This document shows positions 37,743 to 48,895 of a DNA stretch of 64,000 nt, piece by piece. How positions within the stretch are numbered: position 1 is the first letter of the stretch; the number at the start of each line of letters is the position of its first letter. The DNA is from Halocaridina rubra (Eukaryota; Arthropoda; Malacostraca; Decapoda; Atyidae), in the NCBI GenBank assembly GCA_037179515.1, contig JAXCGZ010002255.1, positions 1 through 64,000 on the forward strand, given 5' to 3'. The notes beneath the pieces are model-generated. The model ran no database searches. It was not told the DNA's origin and worked only from the letters and a program-made list of their open reading frames with translations. The position numbers and the translations under genes were made by a program.

Positions 37743-38424
37743 GTAAAATTTAGTAACCTGTTATGAATATCTGACTTTATTGCCCTTGTTACTTTCTCGT
37801 TTTATCTTAAGCATGGGATATTCTTTGTTTTGTCATACTAATTTTCCTTTTCTGCCTTTGGCACTTCCCTTTTTCTCTCTTTATACAGTAATCTAATGAT
37901 TGTATTACTCCATTTGTTCTGTTACAGCTGTTATTCCTGTATTAATTTGTAATGATATGGACAAAGAGCATGTAATCACTGCACTTGTACAGACTTACCT
38001 GAGCAAATGTGCTTGCTGTGACATTTAAATAAGTATGAAGCTAGTATGGTCTCTCAGTATGAAAAGTAACTGCTTTTACATTACTGTAAGCTTCAAGCTA
38101 TGTTTAGTTTACAAGATATGCGTAGATATTTCAAAACCAAATTGTGGATATTTTTAATAAAATTCCAGATTGAAGACTTCATGCCCGCTTAACTTATGCC
38201 TATCGCTTCATGCTAAGGCCATGGTAATATGATTTTTGAGCAATCTTGTTTCCCAAATTATGTAACTGAGTCTGATCTTGAAACCAGTGCAGTTTTGAAA
38301 ATTAAAACAACTTAGAAAGACGTTTAATCTGTTTCAGTTCATATTAATACCATGAAATTCAGCATCAAACACACTGTGTCCATCTTAAATGCTCTGGTGT
38401 ATTATCTCACCATACACACACATA

Positions 38425-38500
38425 CAGATTCCCCTTGTAAGGAGGTGTCCGAGTCAAAGCACACACACCTTAGCGTACAAGGACATGCAACACATCACTC
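38425..38500 (-). repeat. Unclassified interspersed repeat fragment
   Basis: TCCCCTTGTAAGGAGGTGTC then CGAGTCAAAGCACACACAC, close to 18900. Confidence 0.65.
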
Positions 38501-38754
38501 ATAGGAACTCCTCATTTTTACTTTTTCCCACACAAACCTCATTTTCAGATCCTCTCTCCTTTTATATCCTTAGCTTCTTTGTATAAATTGCTTAATTACA
38601 TCATTTTTCAAGTATGCAAAAGTTTTTAAAGTATGGTATCCCTTATTTTTTATCAGTGAATAGAAATTAAAATATTGTCAAACGTATTCCTGAACTTAAT
38701 TATTCTGTCCATTTTATAGCAAAACTAAGCATTTGCCTTACTAAATCATAACAG

Positions 38755-38907
38755 CTGTTGAGTTCAGCTTTAAAGACTGACATTGTTGAAGCTGCCGAAG
38801 AAGCTAAACTGGCTCGCTCTTCCGATTCTAACGCTGCCTCTAGAAGATCCTCGTTTATAAGGAGGCCAGTCCATCGTACGCTCTCAGGCCGGTCTCAAGT
38901 CTCTATG
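38755..38907 (+). CDS. Piezo: Piezo exon 25 of window (linker)
   Basis: Fifty-one codons, phase 0 to 0: LLSSALKTDIVEAAEEAKL then a Ser/Arg-rich part ending LSGRSQVSM. The first half resembles the family's helical segment after the acidic motif. Acceptor is cataacag; donor is atg/gtaggt. The following intron (38908-40934) holds an unclassified repeat at 39585-39725. Confidence 0.88.
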
Positions 38908-39584
38908 GTAGGTTATGCATTACACTCATCTATATTTAATGATTTTTGGGGTAAGTGTGTACGGTAAAATTTTTGTAATGACTTCTAATTTGCCATGAAG
39001 ACACTTGTATTTGTTGTTCAGAATTGTATGTTTTTGTATTATTATTTTTAGCCTATTATTTTTTCTATTATTGTGTGATGATTATGTCTGGTAGTATATT
39101 CCTTGACGTATGTTTTGACATGCATCCATATATGGTCTTGAAGTAATGATGAAATGAATTTATGAATTGTGCTTGTTCTGTCAGTGTACTTCATCATGAA
39201 GATTGCATTTTGAATATAATTTTAAATTTATTTATATATCTTATTTATATATTCTAGGCAAGTGTTGTTTTTAAAGTTTTATATAAAATTCTATTCCTGA
39301 CCAACATGTATATAGCTTACTTGAATAGTTACATTACTGCCAAGAATTGTCATCATGTCACATCTCTTTTCTGATTTACAGGGATTTCCTTTTTGTTCAT
39401 TAGTATTTATTAGCAATGAATTATAATTACTTATAGACACTATGGTGGAATTTTGTAGCTTTTCCTTTACAGTTGTGTAGGAGATTAAAGAACTGCCTTT
39501 TAGTGTCTGTAAATATGGTATATTCTACTTTATTATACATATTTGATTTTCATATCTGTCTCTCTATCTATATACAAAAGTCAT

Positions 39585-39725
39585 AATCCCCTTATAAGGG
39601 AGGTGGTTTAGCCAAAGCAAAAATCGTGACTTTTAGGAGAATACCAAGAGGAAATTCTCAGTCCCCTCCCTCCGCCCCATTTAATCGACTTTTACGAAAT
39701 GCAGGGGAACACAGAGGAGCTGTTT
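39585..39725 (-). repeat. Unclassified interspersed repeat, CCCCTTATAAGG family
   Basis: TCCCCTTATAAGGGAGGTGG, AATACCAAGAGGAAATTC and CATTTAATCGACTTTTACGA. Confidence 0.75.
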
Positions 39726-40934
39726 TGCACTCTCTTATCAGCACAAGTAGCTAAATGGAGAATGAAAATTATGTGGCCTAAGGCATGGAAATATTGTATC
39801 TGCTGTTTATTACTGACTGTCGTTTTCAGTATTATATCCGTTCAGAAGATACCCAATAACGCCAAAAACTCATTTGCAAGCAGCCATCTTTACTCCTAGT
39901 GTGAGGTAATCAATGATGCCTGTTAGGATGTGACAACACCTCATACAATCAAACCTATAATGGCATACTGCTCTGCTTGAAACCGTATACGTCAACAGCA
40001 CAACATATACTCCTTGATAGCTCTCTGGGAAAACTCAGGATTGGCAGTGTCCTTTCATACGCAGCTTAGAGAACAACAACTTCTAGGGTGATAATGACAC
40101 ATGCCCTGTGATGTCGTTTAGCATTATCTATTAAGCATTAGTGGGCATATTTCTGTTTTAAAAAATGGCAAACCTTGTGAGATATGCTTTATATATATAT
40201 ATTAGATTTTACACTTTATTTTGTTTGCTTCCCCCATGTGTACAGTCATCCATCCCTCCTCTTTCACACTGTGTCTTTTATTAATTTTTGTGGAAGCAAA
40301 TAAAATTGTTATATGGCCTTCTTTCCATCTGCCACACTTAGTAATCTGCCTTTTTGTGTGTAATCCTACCCATCCCCATGTTGTTTTTCCTCATTCTTGT
40401 GTAGTAAGAGGCATACTTATCATCACCATATTTTCTCAGCCTATCACAGATTTGATTTACATTGCTGTTTCTCCATCCCCTCACGTTACTGCACCAAGGT
40501 ATTTAGGGACAACCAGAATGGTGATATTTGCCTACAGTTGCCATCATTTGATGATGTCATTCTGTCATTGGATTTCTCTCTTGCTGATATGGTGATCTGT
40601 GATATAAAATGGGAATTCTCTTAGAATTATAACAATTGCCTTTAATTAGAAGCATTTAATGATGCTACTGTGTCTCTGCATTTCTCTCCTGCTAATATGG
40701 TGACTTGTAATGAATTACAGAAAATTTATTGTTTTTGAGCTTTGAAAAAGAAAAATTTTATTCTACTTAGAAGCATACATGCAACTAGACCAAGTGCAGG
40801 TTGTCAAGGGTGCATTCCTTAATTATATGCCCACATCATTGTGGCAGAGAAGCTAAATAACTCATTTGCAGGCATCATGGACTGAGTTTTTTCGATAATA
40901 CATTTGCCTGATAATGAACCATTCTTTTCTTTAG

Positions 40935-41050
40935 GGTTCGAGAACATCACGTACCACATCAAGGAGTGTTCGAATTCATCCAAGACCTCGTTCACCTCCT
41001 GCAGTGCCCCATTCCCCACCTCCGCTGCCACGCTCACCACCTCCGCAAAG
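40935..41050 (+). CDS. Piezo: Piezo exon 26 of window (Pro/Arg/Ser-rich linker)
   Basis: Phase 0 to 2; 38 full codons: GSRTSRTTSRSVRIHPRPR, then repeated SPPP. Acceptor is tctttag; donor is aaag/gtcaat, with non-consensus C at +3. The low-complexity product may bind SH3-type domains, which is speculation. The following intron (41051-41753) shows nothing recognisable. Confidence 0.78.
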
Positions 41051-41753
41051 GTCAATGAATAGTTTATTTCTTGAGGCCGTGTTTGTATATGTATGTAACT
41101 ATCTAATTGTTTAGGGCATTAGTATTCTTTGTCAATGGTTTAGGCGTTTCTGCTCAGCCTTGAAACATTACCATCCCTGAACAGCGACCCTCAACAATCG
41201 ACTGAACGCCAGGTACCTACTTATACCGTTGGGTGAACAGTTGCGGTTGGGTTTACAGAAACATTCCCAGGTGTTTTTCCTTGTAAAATAAACTTGAAAT
41301 AGTGTGGTGCCAGTTATAAAACTTATTGACATGGGGCTTGTTGGTTCTGTAGAAACCTGTGGTACATAATATGCATGCCAGCACTACTAGGTGAAGTATT
41401 GTAAAGAAACATAATCCTAGATAAGACACTGCAGATTGTATGGCTCTTGCAAAGAGAGAAGCTGTACAATATTCCAACTCTGACATTGCTGTGCAGTACT
41501 TTACACAATTATTTCTCTAAAGTGACTGCTAAAACGCGGGAAAATACACGAAAATATTTTTATATGACAACTACATAAGTTCGATTTTTTCTAGAGCTGA
41601 GAGGGATTTGCTTGTAAGTATCTTACATTATTGTGCAGTTATATGATTTCACTTTTTAGTGCTATGTGTTGCTTTTTAATGGACTTTAATGCAACCTCAT
41701 GAAAATCATGGTATTTCTAGTAACTTTTATTTTAATTATATCTTGCACTCCAG

Positions 41754-41890
41754 GTCACCACTTTCAGGGCGTCCCAGACCTCCTTCCACTTTGCCTCCTC
41801 TTCCTCCAGTACCTCAGTTGGATGGTGGCTACATAGCTGATGATTCGACTGCTCATGACTACTCGGAAATTGAACCTCAGGAACCACAAG
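41754..41890 (+). CDS. Piezo: Piezo exon 27 of window (Pro-rich linker)
   Basis: Phase 2 in, 1 out; 45 full codons: SPLSGRPRPPSTLPPLPPV, then DDSTAHDYSEIEPQEPQ. Acceptor is cactccag; donor is caag/gtatgg. The following intron (41891-42705) starts with a run of microsatellites (41960-42210). Confidence 0.85.
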
Positions 41891-41959
41891 GTATGGTTAT
41901 TGTTTATTTTTTTTAAATAATTTTCTTTGAACATACTATTACATTCCCCGCCGCTTTTC

Positions 41960-41980
41960 TTTCTATTACTACTACTAATG

Positions 41981-42025
<45 letters not shown>

Positions 42026-42161
42026 ATAATAATAATAATAATACATACATACATACATACATATACCTTGGCTGTTTCCCCCTTTAATTGGGGGGTAGCC
42101 GACATCAAAAAAGGAAAACAGTTTGGGGAGAAGTTATTAGCTAATGCAATATGGAACCAAC

Positions 42162-42210
<49 letters not shown>
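41960..42210. repeat. Microsatellite cluster (CTA)n, (AAT)n, (ACAT)n, (AG)n
   Basis: Four different arrays within 250 bp. Between (ACAT)n and (AG)n is a short palindromic block, CCCCCTTTAATTGGGGGG followed by GTAGCCGACATC. It may be part of a microsatellite-linked element. Confidence 0.92.
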
Positions 42211-42212
<2 letters not shown>

Positions 42213-42705
42213 ATACTTTGCAAGATAATCTTTGTAGGTGATTACTGCATGTGAAACGAAAGTGTTGGTAGAAGAATATATAAAGGAGGATTTCTCGTCA
42301 ATATATAGAGAAAGCACACACAAAAATCTATAAGTTGCGTAGGTTCGTTTTCAGCTATTTCTTTATCCTGGCAGATCAGCAAGAAGAATATCGAGACCAA
42401 CTTAAAGAGCATAGAATAATAGTCGTTAATGAAGCGAGTGTAAGAGTAGAAATTCAATATTTCATCTTTTAAATCTTGATCAAACTACCTAAGTAGATGC
42501 ATGGTTTGTACCAGTATATGCTGGTTCATGTCATATTGAGGTGAGCTATTCCTCTCTTATATTATATGACACCAACTAGGAGATAACTTTTGATAGATTC
42601 TACAATTCTGAAGAATCTTCTCTTCATATTTAAAATATATTTTGTAATTGTGCAGAATTTCTCGTTCTGAATTTTTACAGCTTTTATTTTAAGTATATAT
42701 TTCAG

Positions 42706-42863
42706 GCCTTGCCCCAGTTCTAAGAAAGATTGTTCACTGGGCAAAATTCGGCTGGGAATTTTTGGAGTCTGTGATGATATCTGCCACACAGCAGCTCAAC
42801 AGACTCTCCAAAGATTATCGTTATGTGGCTAATTGCTTATCTGAAGAGAAAAGAAGACTGAAG
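42706..42863 (+). CDS. Piezo: Piezo exon 28 of window (amphipathic helix)
   Basis: Phase 1 in, 0 out; 52 full codons: VHWAKFGWEFLESVMIS then LNRLSKDYRYVANCLSEEK. It matches the family segment with a W-L/E-F helix and a long charged helix ending EK-x-LK. Donor is aag/gtaaat. The following intron (42864-45275) holds two different SINEs, poly(T) and an unclassified repeat. Confidence 0.95.
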
Positions 42864-43536
42864 GTAAATTATTACAAAATGTTGAATTATTATAACTGAT
42901 TGATTTAAAAAAGCTACTATTTTGCAGGAAATTTCTTCCTCTAGATCCTTCATAACCATTCTCTGAAATTTATTTTTTAATTCTTTATTTTGAAATGTGT
43001 TGTGTTAGCTCTTATATGCTGAATCATCTTAATGTTCTCTAGCGATCATAAAGTACTACATTAGAGCTTGGAGAAAATCATATGTGTATATCATTGAGGT
43101 AATCAAATTTTGTCAGATTTTCTTCAACAGATTTGTAGTCGCCACATAGGGTTCAAGTCCTTCCATTATTTCTTTAACATTGGCATGTCAAATGGAGGAA
43201 ATTATGGTTTTAAAGTTCTTAAAAGTCATGTTGATGGTTTCCCTTCTTGAACTTTCTAGATTTAGGGGGTATGATATAAAATAGTGATTAACTATGATTA
43301 CAAGCAAGTATATCCACTGAAGGAACAGCAGAATTTTTTGTTTTCTCAATTATTTATGTGTACATTTTATGCTTCATTTTATTACCATAGAAAAGCTGAA
43401 GTGAGATTGAAAATATCCGACTATATCCTGTAAGCCATAAACAGAAAATATTATCTAAACTTCAGTTTGCAACATATGGCTCCAAATCACATAGTCTGTA
43501 ATGAAGATTTTTGTACATCTTACCATATCAGATTCC

Positions 43537-43705
43537 TGCGGACTGCGGTAGCTCAGTGGTTAGAATGCTTAACTAGGAAAGTGAGAAACCCGTTCTCAAG
43601 TCCACTGTGGGGAGCTAGATAGGAAATCCAGTCTTAGTGCCCTAGCTCCAACCTGTCTGTGTCCACCCCCATTCAAATGGGGATTAATATTGAGATAAAA
43701 TTGCA
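43537..43705 (+). repeat. tRNA-derived SINE copy with clear tRNA head
   Basis: GCGGTAGCTCAGTGGTTAGA is the best-preserved A-box head here, with a B-box-like GTTCTCAAGTCC. The body has AACCTGTCTGTGTCCACCCC and CATTCAAATGGGGATTAATA. Confidence 0.85.
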
Positions 43706-43759
43706 AACATACTCATAATTTCTTATCACTTAAAATATAGATCTATGTTAGTGTTAAAG

Positions 43760-43972
43760 TTAAAGTTTGCGGTTTTAGCCTTCCTATCAGAGGCTTCGCC
43801 CCTGCTCTGGCGGGCGTCAGCCGGTGCAAGCCCCAACCCCCCACTGTGGTGTTCAGCCACAGTAGTGACCTTCCCAGTAAACAGCTTAAACTCTCGGTCC
43901 TGAACGGGAACCGATCTGTCGACCTCGCGAATGCGAGGCCAGCGCATTACCACTGTACTAGCCAGAAGTCAT
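43760..43972 (-). repeat. Second tRNA-derived SINE family
   Basis: On the minus strand: GGCTAGTACAGTGGTAATGC (A-box-like), CGCATTCGCGAGGTCGACAG, then GATCGGTTCCCGTTCAGGAC (B-box-like), then a GC-rich body. GC is far above the surroundings. Distinct from the main SINE. Confidence 0.75.
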
Positions 43973-45057
43973 GACTTATATGCATTGTGTAATTTATAGT
44001 AGTGGTTTTACTTTTTACTTTTTCATTCTCTCGTTTTAAATTTTTCACCTCATAATTTCTTTCGTATCTAGGTAGAGTATATCTGTTATTGCATTGCCTA
44101 CCACTGTTGACTTTATTTTCAGTAATTGTGCATAAGTGGAAGGAGATCAGGTGTTTTTTTATTTCCATCTTGTACATATGTTTAGCAAATATTATTATGC
44201 ATTTTTATGGAAATGATATACAACAGCTCTTTATATTTAAGTTTACGCCAGTGTACATGGTCTATGTCTGAAATGCATAAGTTTAGCAATCTATGCCTTG
44301 ATGATTACTTATATTACTTTTAGGAATACTCTGCTTTTCCTGTTGCTAAACAGCAGCAACTAAGTTTATTTTTTAAAGGCAGACTTAGAGGGCTTTGTTC
44401 ATTTTCCACACTGCAGATTGTCATGCCCTCTTAAACCGCTTTATAATGTAGATTCTTGATATTAAAAAATAAATGCATTATTGAAATTAATTGCATAATG
44501 AATTTGTTACTTTTTGAATCTGCTGTTTTTCTGGTCTCAAAAAATTCATAATGATGGATGTAAACGTTCCTCTTTGCCACAGCATGAGCCAACCCTACCA
44601 TAGGGAATAGTTTGGGTGAAGAAATATATATTTCAGCCTGTCTATTTCAGGAATCGGGATAGAGGAATGATAGCATGATGCTTCTGTGTGGTTGAATAGT
44701 AGTCGACATCTCCAGAGCCATTTATGGCTTATTTTGTGTTATCTCCCTTTCAGCTAAAAATGTCTATCAATTTAGTAGTAGCATATGAGTTACATTTTTG
44801 TTCTCTTGTTGTTTGCTTGTCTTGGTGTGTTAAACATGGCTACATAGAGATTATCATATTGACTATTTTCCTCTTCCTTCTTCTTTGATAGTCATTGCAT
44901 CTACCTTTTTTTTTTTTTTTTTTTTGGTCTGTGGTTTTCCTAACAGTCAAGTTTTTTCTTCCTTTTCTTTCTTATATCTGATACTGGTGTTAGTTTTGCA
45001 ATACTTTATTACTCTCTATTGAGTGCCAATAGAAGCCAAGAGATCCTTGACCTTTTA

Positions 45058-45142
45058 GCCTGTGGGTGACCCAAGCAGGGATGTGGGGGGAATTGTGGTA
45101 CCTCTTTATCCCCAAGCTATGACTCGGTCACCTCTTTCTTCT
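45058..45142 (+). repeat. Unclassified repeat fragment related to 9738-9912
   Basis: GACCCAAGCAGGGATGTGGG and TCTTTATCCCCAAGC followed by ACTCGGTCACCTC. Confidence 0.6.
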
Positions 45143-45275
45143 CTTTCCTAGTGAAGTCCTTATATGTTATCGTCTTAAAGGTATTATTTAGTGTTTGTAT
45201 ACGAGTTTTTTTAATTATGACATTACCCCATATTATATTTTAGTTAACCAGGTTGGTCTCAAATTTCTTTTTCAG

Positions 45276-45365
45276 CGCCAGTTTGCCTTAGGTCATGCTC
45301 ATTTGGAACATGACCAGAGCATAGCAGATGATCTGACTCCACATAATTCATTTTATATCATGATG
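45276..45365 (+). CDS. Piezo: Piezo exon 29 of window (linker)
   Basis: Thirty codons, phase 0 to 0: RQFALGHAHLEHDQSIADD then HNSFYIMM. Acceptor is tttttcag; donor is atg/gtatat. Being 90 bases and phase-neutral, it could be skipped. The following intron (45366-53608) is 8.2 kb and carries three SINEs, (AT)n and the RTE array. Confidence 0.82.
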
Positions 45366-45448
45366 GTATATAATACTCATCTAACCTTTCAAAAGCACCT
45401 GCTCTATATTTATATGTCTTAGCTAAAAGGATTTTTTATTGAGAACCA

Positions 45449-45605
45449 GGGTAGTGTAGTGGTAAAATAGTCGACTTGGAGGTGACAGACCTGCGATCAA
45501 ATCCGCTGTAAGGTGTTAAGTAGGGCAGCCATCCTTGATTATCCAGCTCCAGTTTGTCTATGTCCACCCTTATATTGGGGAAGCAATAGTGACTCATAAA
45601 AAACG
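45449..45605 (+). repeat. tRNA-derived SINE copy
   Basis: AGGGTAGTGTAGTGGTAAAA head, GCGATCAAATCCGCTG, CCAGCTCCAGTTTGTCTATG, and a tail near AGTGACTCATAAAA. Confidence 0.82.
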
Positions 45606-46340
45606 AGACTAAAGGATTTTATGAGCTGTTTTGATTTTTGTGTTAATCATTATCTGTATTAATTAATTATTATATACTGGAGATGATGCTTTAATTATTA
45701 TAAATGTCAGTCACTAAATTGCTAATCCTTTAAATTATGAAAACAAGTTGTTTAAATTCATAAGTAGTTGGAATTAAATATAAACTTCTATACACAATAT
45801 ATAATAATCACTGCATGTGTATTTTTCTAAAGATGCCATGCCTAAATACTCTAAATAAATATCTTAAAGTTTTTAATTCTCCTCACAGTGCATGTAAAAT
45901 AATTTTTTTCTCTTTGTATTTATCATGTAATAAGAAAAGACAGGTATGTCGTTCTACATAATTTGTTCTTTTTTTTCTCATTATTCCTATATCATAATCT
46001 ACAGTATTAGTTTCTCCTTAAAACTTACGTCCTTTTCCATTCTTTTGATATAATCTTATATTAGTAACCAAGAATTTAAATAAATTACAATTTAATTACT
46101 CTTCTACTTCAAGATACTTGGTTATAAAAGGCTTTCTCTAGGATTAGTTTGTCAAAAAAATTTAAGAATTTTGAGAGTGATTCTCTTTGCTTTTATAATC
46201 AAAATATCTCCATACTATAGCTGACGTGCATGATGTATTATTTACCTGAATTCATTTCTGAGTGTAATTTTATATATAAATTCTTCCAATTTTTATTTAT
46301 CATCTGCTCTAGCATGTTATAGTCCATTACATCCATATTG

Positions 46341-46346
<6 letters not shown>

Positions 46347-46421
<75 letters not shown>
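46347..46421. repeat. (AT)n array
   Basis: About 37 AT units followed by poly(T). Confidence 0.97.
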
Positions 46422-46426
<5 letters not shown>

Positions 46427-46975
46427 TTTTTTTTCAAATGTTAAAACGGTTGTTTTCTTTGCTTTTTATTATTCATTCTTAAGCGCACTTTTTTCAGATT
46501 CCATTTTTACAGATTATAATCAATCTGTTCAATGATAGATTAACTTTTAATGGACCTAACTAACAAATAAGCACATTCTTCTTTCACATAGAAAATATGT
46601 CCTAAATTGTATAGTAAGCATTAATTATATATTTTCCATGGATTTTGATAACTGGTGTGAAATTTATATTCATATTCTTGAGCTTCTTATGTACTTGCCT
46701 TATGGTTATATAATCCTCTTAAGCTGTTGGATTAATTTGCTTTTGCATGTTACTCTCTTTATATCTTTTTGTTTTTATAACTTAGACAAGTTTATTGGTG
46801 GGAGATGGAGATATGGAAAGCAGAAATTTTCTTTGCATTTTTATGCTCACATACACACATCCAGTGTATTATTTTCATAGATGCTGTTAAGAGTGGCAGA
46901 TATTAATACACTGTTAAGTTTACATGAAAATTTCATGCCACCATATTACCCTGATGCTGAATGATTATAATCACA

Positions 46976-47128
46976 AGCGGGTGATTAAAATACTCGACTC
47001 AGGAGTTGACAGACCCATGAAAAAGCTGCCGTAGGGTGATAAGAAGGGCATTCAGCCTTACTTCCTCAGCTACACTCTGTATCGTCCCCCATAATGGGAT
47101 AATGGGGATAAAGAGTTACACTTGAAAC
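46976..47128 (+). repeat. tRNA-derived SINE copy
   Basis: ACTCGACTCAGGAGTTGACA, GAAGGGCATTCAGCCTTAC and a tail AAGAGTTACACTTGAAAC. Confidence 0.75.
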
Positions 47129-47207
47129 GAAGATTTTTATATTTTTTATTTTTTTTGTAGTTATAGTTAATATATTTATATGGTATGTACTTCCCTAACC
47201 TATATGG

Positions 47208-47376
47208 GGGCCACGGTAGCTCAGTGGTAGATTACCCAAGTCAGGGAGCGTCTAATGTCGGATCAAATTCACTGCTAGGTAGTAGGAAGGGCATCCAGCC
47301 TTAACCCCCCAGTTCCAATATATTTGTGTTCACACCCATTCAGATTGGGACTACTGTACTTGTGACACATAAAACT
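47208..47376 (+). repeat. tRNA-derived SINE copy
   Basis: GGCCACGGTAGCTCAGTGGT head, GTCGGATCAAATTCACTG, GGAAGGGCATCCAGCCTTAA, and tail TTGTGACACATAAAACTG. It lies 36 bases upstream of the RTE array. Confidence 0.85.
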
Positions 47377-47412
47377 GAGCTCACTTCTCTGACCTGTATT
47401 TTTATGGACATT

Positions 47413-47428
47413 GTTACCAGTGGCTGTA
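47413..47428 (+). repeat. Target-site duplication, left copy
   Basis: GTTACCAGTGGCTGTA, identical to 52094-52109 at the far end of the RTE array. Confidence 0.8.
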
Positions 47429-47487
47429 ACCCAGCCACTGAGGGGGCAAGCCAGCCTCAACTTGGTGCCAGTTCCAAGGCCGGGTAA

Positions 47488-48490
47488 ATGGGGAGGGTTG
47501 GCGGCAGGAAGGGCATCCGGCCACAAAAATTTTGCCAAAACCAAAATATGGCCAATACAGATAACGAGAATAGTCACCATACTAGGGCGTTCCCCGTAGG
47601 CGACGCGTTGGGCCTTCGCCTGACCCCTCCGGAAAGACAGCATGGGCTACCCAGTCATGGGCGGGCTGGGTTAAAGAGGCAAGCTCAAGGGAGAGTGTCA
47701 GATGAAGTGCTGCGGGTGGGCACTCTTAATGTGGGGACGATGACTGGGAAGGGGCGAGAATTGGTGGACCTGATGGAGAGGAGGAGACTTGGAGTGCTGT
47801 GTGTGCAGGAGACCAGGTGGAAAGAAAATAAGGCGAGGGAACTGGGTGAGGGTTGCAAATTTTTCTATAGTGGAGCACATGAAGAAGGGGGTAATGGTGT
47901 AGAAATAATACTATCCAAAGACCTGAAGGAAAGCTTACTTGGTGTGAATAGAAAGAGTAACAGAATTATGAGTTTAAAGCTTGGACTGGGAGAAATGGTA
48001 GTCAATGTGGTATGTGCCTATGCCCCACAAACTGGTTGTATAGTAGAGGAGAAGGATATATTTTGGGAGGAGATGGACCAGGAGCTTAGAACAATTACTA
48101 TAAGGGAGAGGGTAATTTTGGGAGGAGATCTAAATGGTCATTTGGGAATTGGGAGGGCTGGGATAGGTAGAGTTCATGGGGGCTGGGGAGTGGGCGAGAG
48201 AAATGAGGGAGGAGAGAGTGATTGATTTTGCAGTGGCATTTGATCTGGCATTGGTCAAAACATTCTTTGAGAAAAAGGAAAACAGATTGATTACATACAG
48301 TAGTGGTGGGAGGGAGAGCCAGATAGATTTATTGTTGTGTAGGAGAGATCATCTGAAGGAGATTAGCAGCTGTAAAGTAATAAATGGGGAGAGTGTAGCA
48401 GAGCAACATAGGATAGTAGTAACTGATTGCAGGCTCAGGAAATGTAGGAAAAGTAAGAAGCCGAGGATGGACCCAAAGATTAAGTGGTGA
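47488..48490 (+). pseudogene. RTE endonuclease domain, frameshifted
   Basis: Reads in one frame to about 48180, then shifts to another frame. Endonuclease motifs seen: RVGTLNVGTMTG, CVQETRW (catalytic Glu), VCAYAPQTG, ILGGDLNGHLG (Asp/Asn pair), ITYSSGGRESQIDLLLCRR, and EQHRIVVTD (catalytic His). A stop follows PKIKW at 48488. This is the APE-type endonuclease that nicks target DNA for target-primed reverse transcription in RTE elements. Confidence 0.9.
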
Positions 48491-48895
48491 ATATTGAAAG
48501 ATGCAGAGCTGAGAGCTGTGTTTAAGGGAAGAGTGTTGGAAGCGATAAGGTTGCATGAGGATGTACAAGAATGGTGGACAGAAAATAGTAAGGTGATTTT
48601 GAGGGTTGGTGAGGAGGTACTTGGAAATTCATCAGGAAGGAAACCCCCAAATGATAAAGAGTCATGGTGGTGGAATGAACAAGTGCAAGAATGGGTGAAG
48701 AACAATAAAGAAGCTAAGAAAAAGACAGATTTATCAGGCCTGGAGCAGGATAAAATGGCAAAGAAGGAGAAATGAAGAGCAGTAGCAAAAACAAAGGCAG
48801 AGACATTGAATGAAGTCTATAAAGAGCTAGAAACACCAGAAGGAGAGAAGAAAATATTGTGAATCGCCAAGGCCCGAGATGCTGCATCCAGGGAC

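Noticed and set aside
39699..39899. 66-residue ORF with a hydrophobic centre as a possible Piezo exon
   Set aside because: It begins in an interspersed repeat, ends at a stop without a donor, and exons 25 and 26 already join in frame across it.
40221..40624. 124-residue Cys/Pro/His-rich ORF as a possible extra gene or exon
   Set aside because: No splice sites fitting the Piezo phases, no recognisable domain, and intron-like composition.
43537..43620. Functional tRNA gene at the best-preserved SINE head
   Set aside because: No closed cloverleaf, and the head continues into the repeated SINE body found many times in the window.
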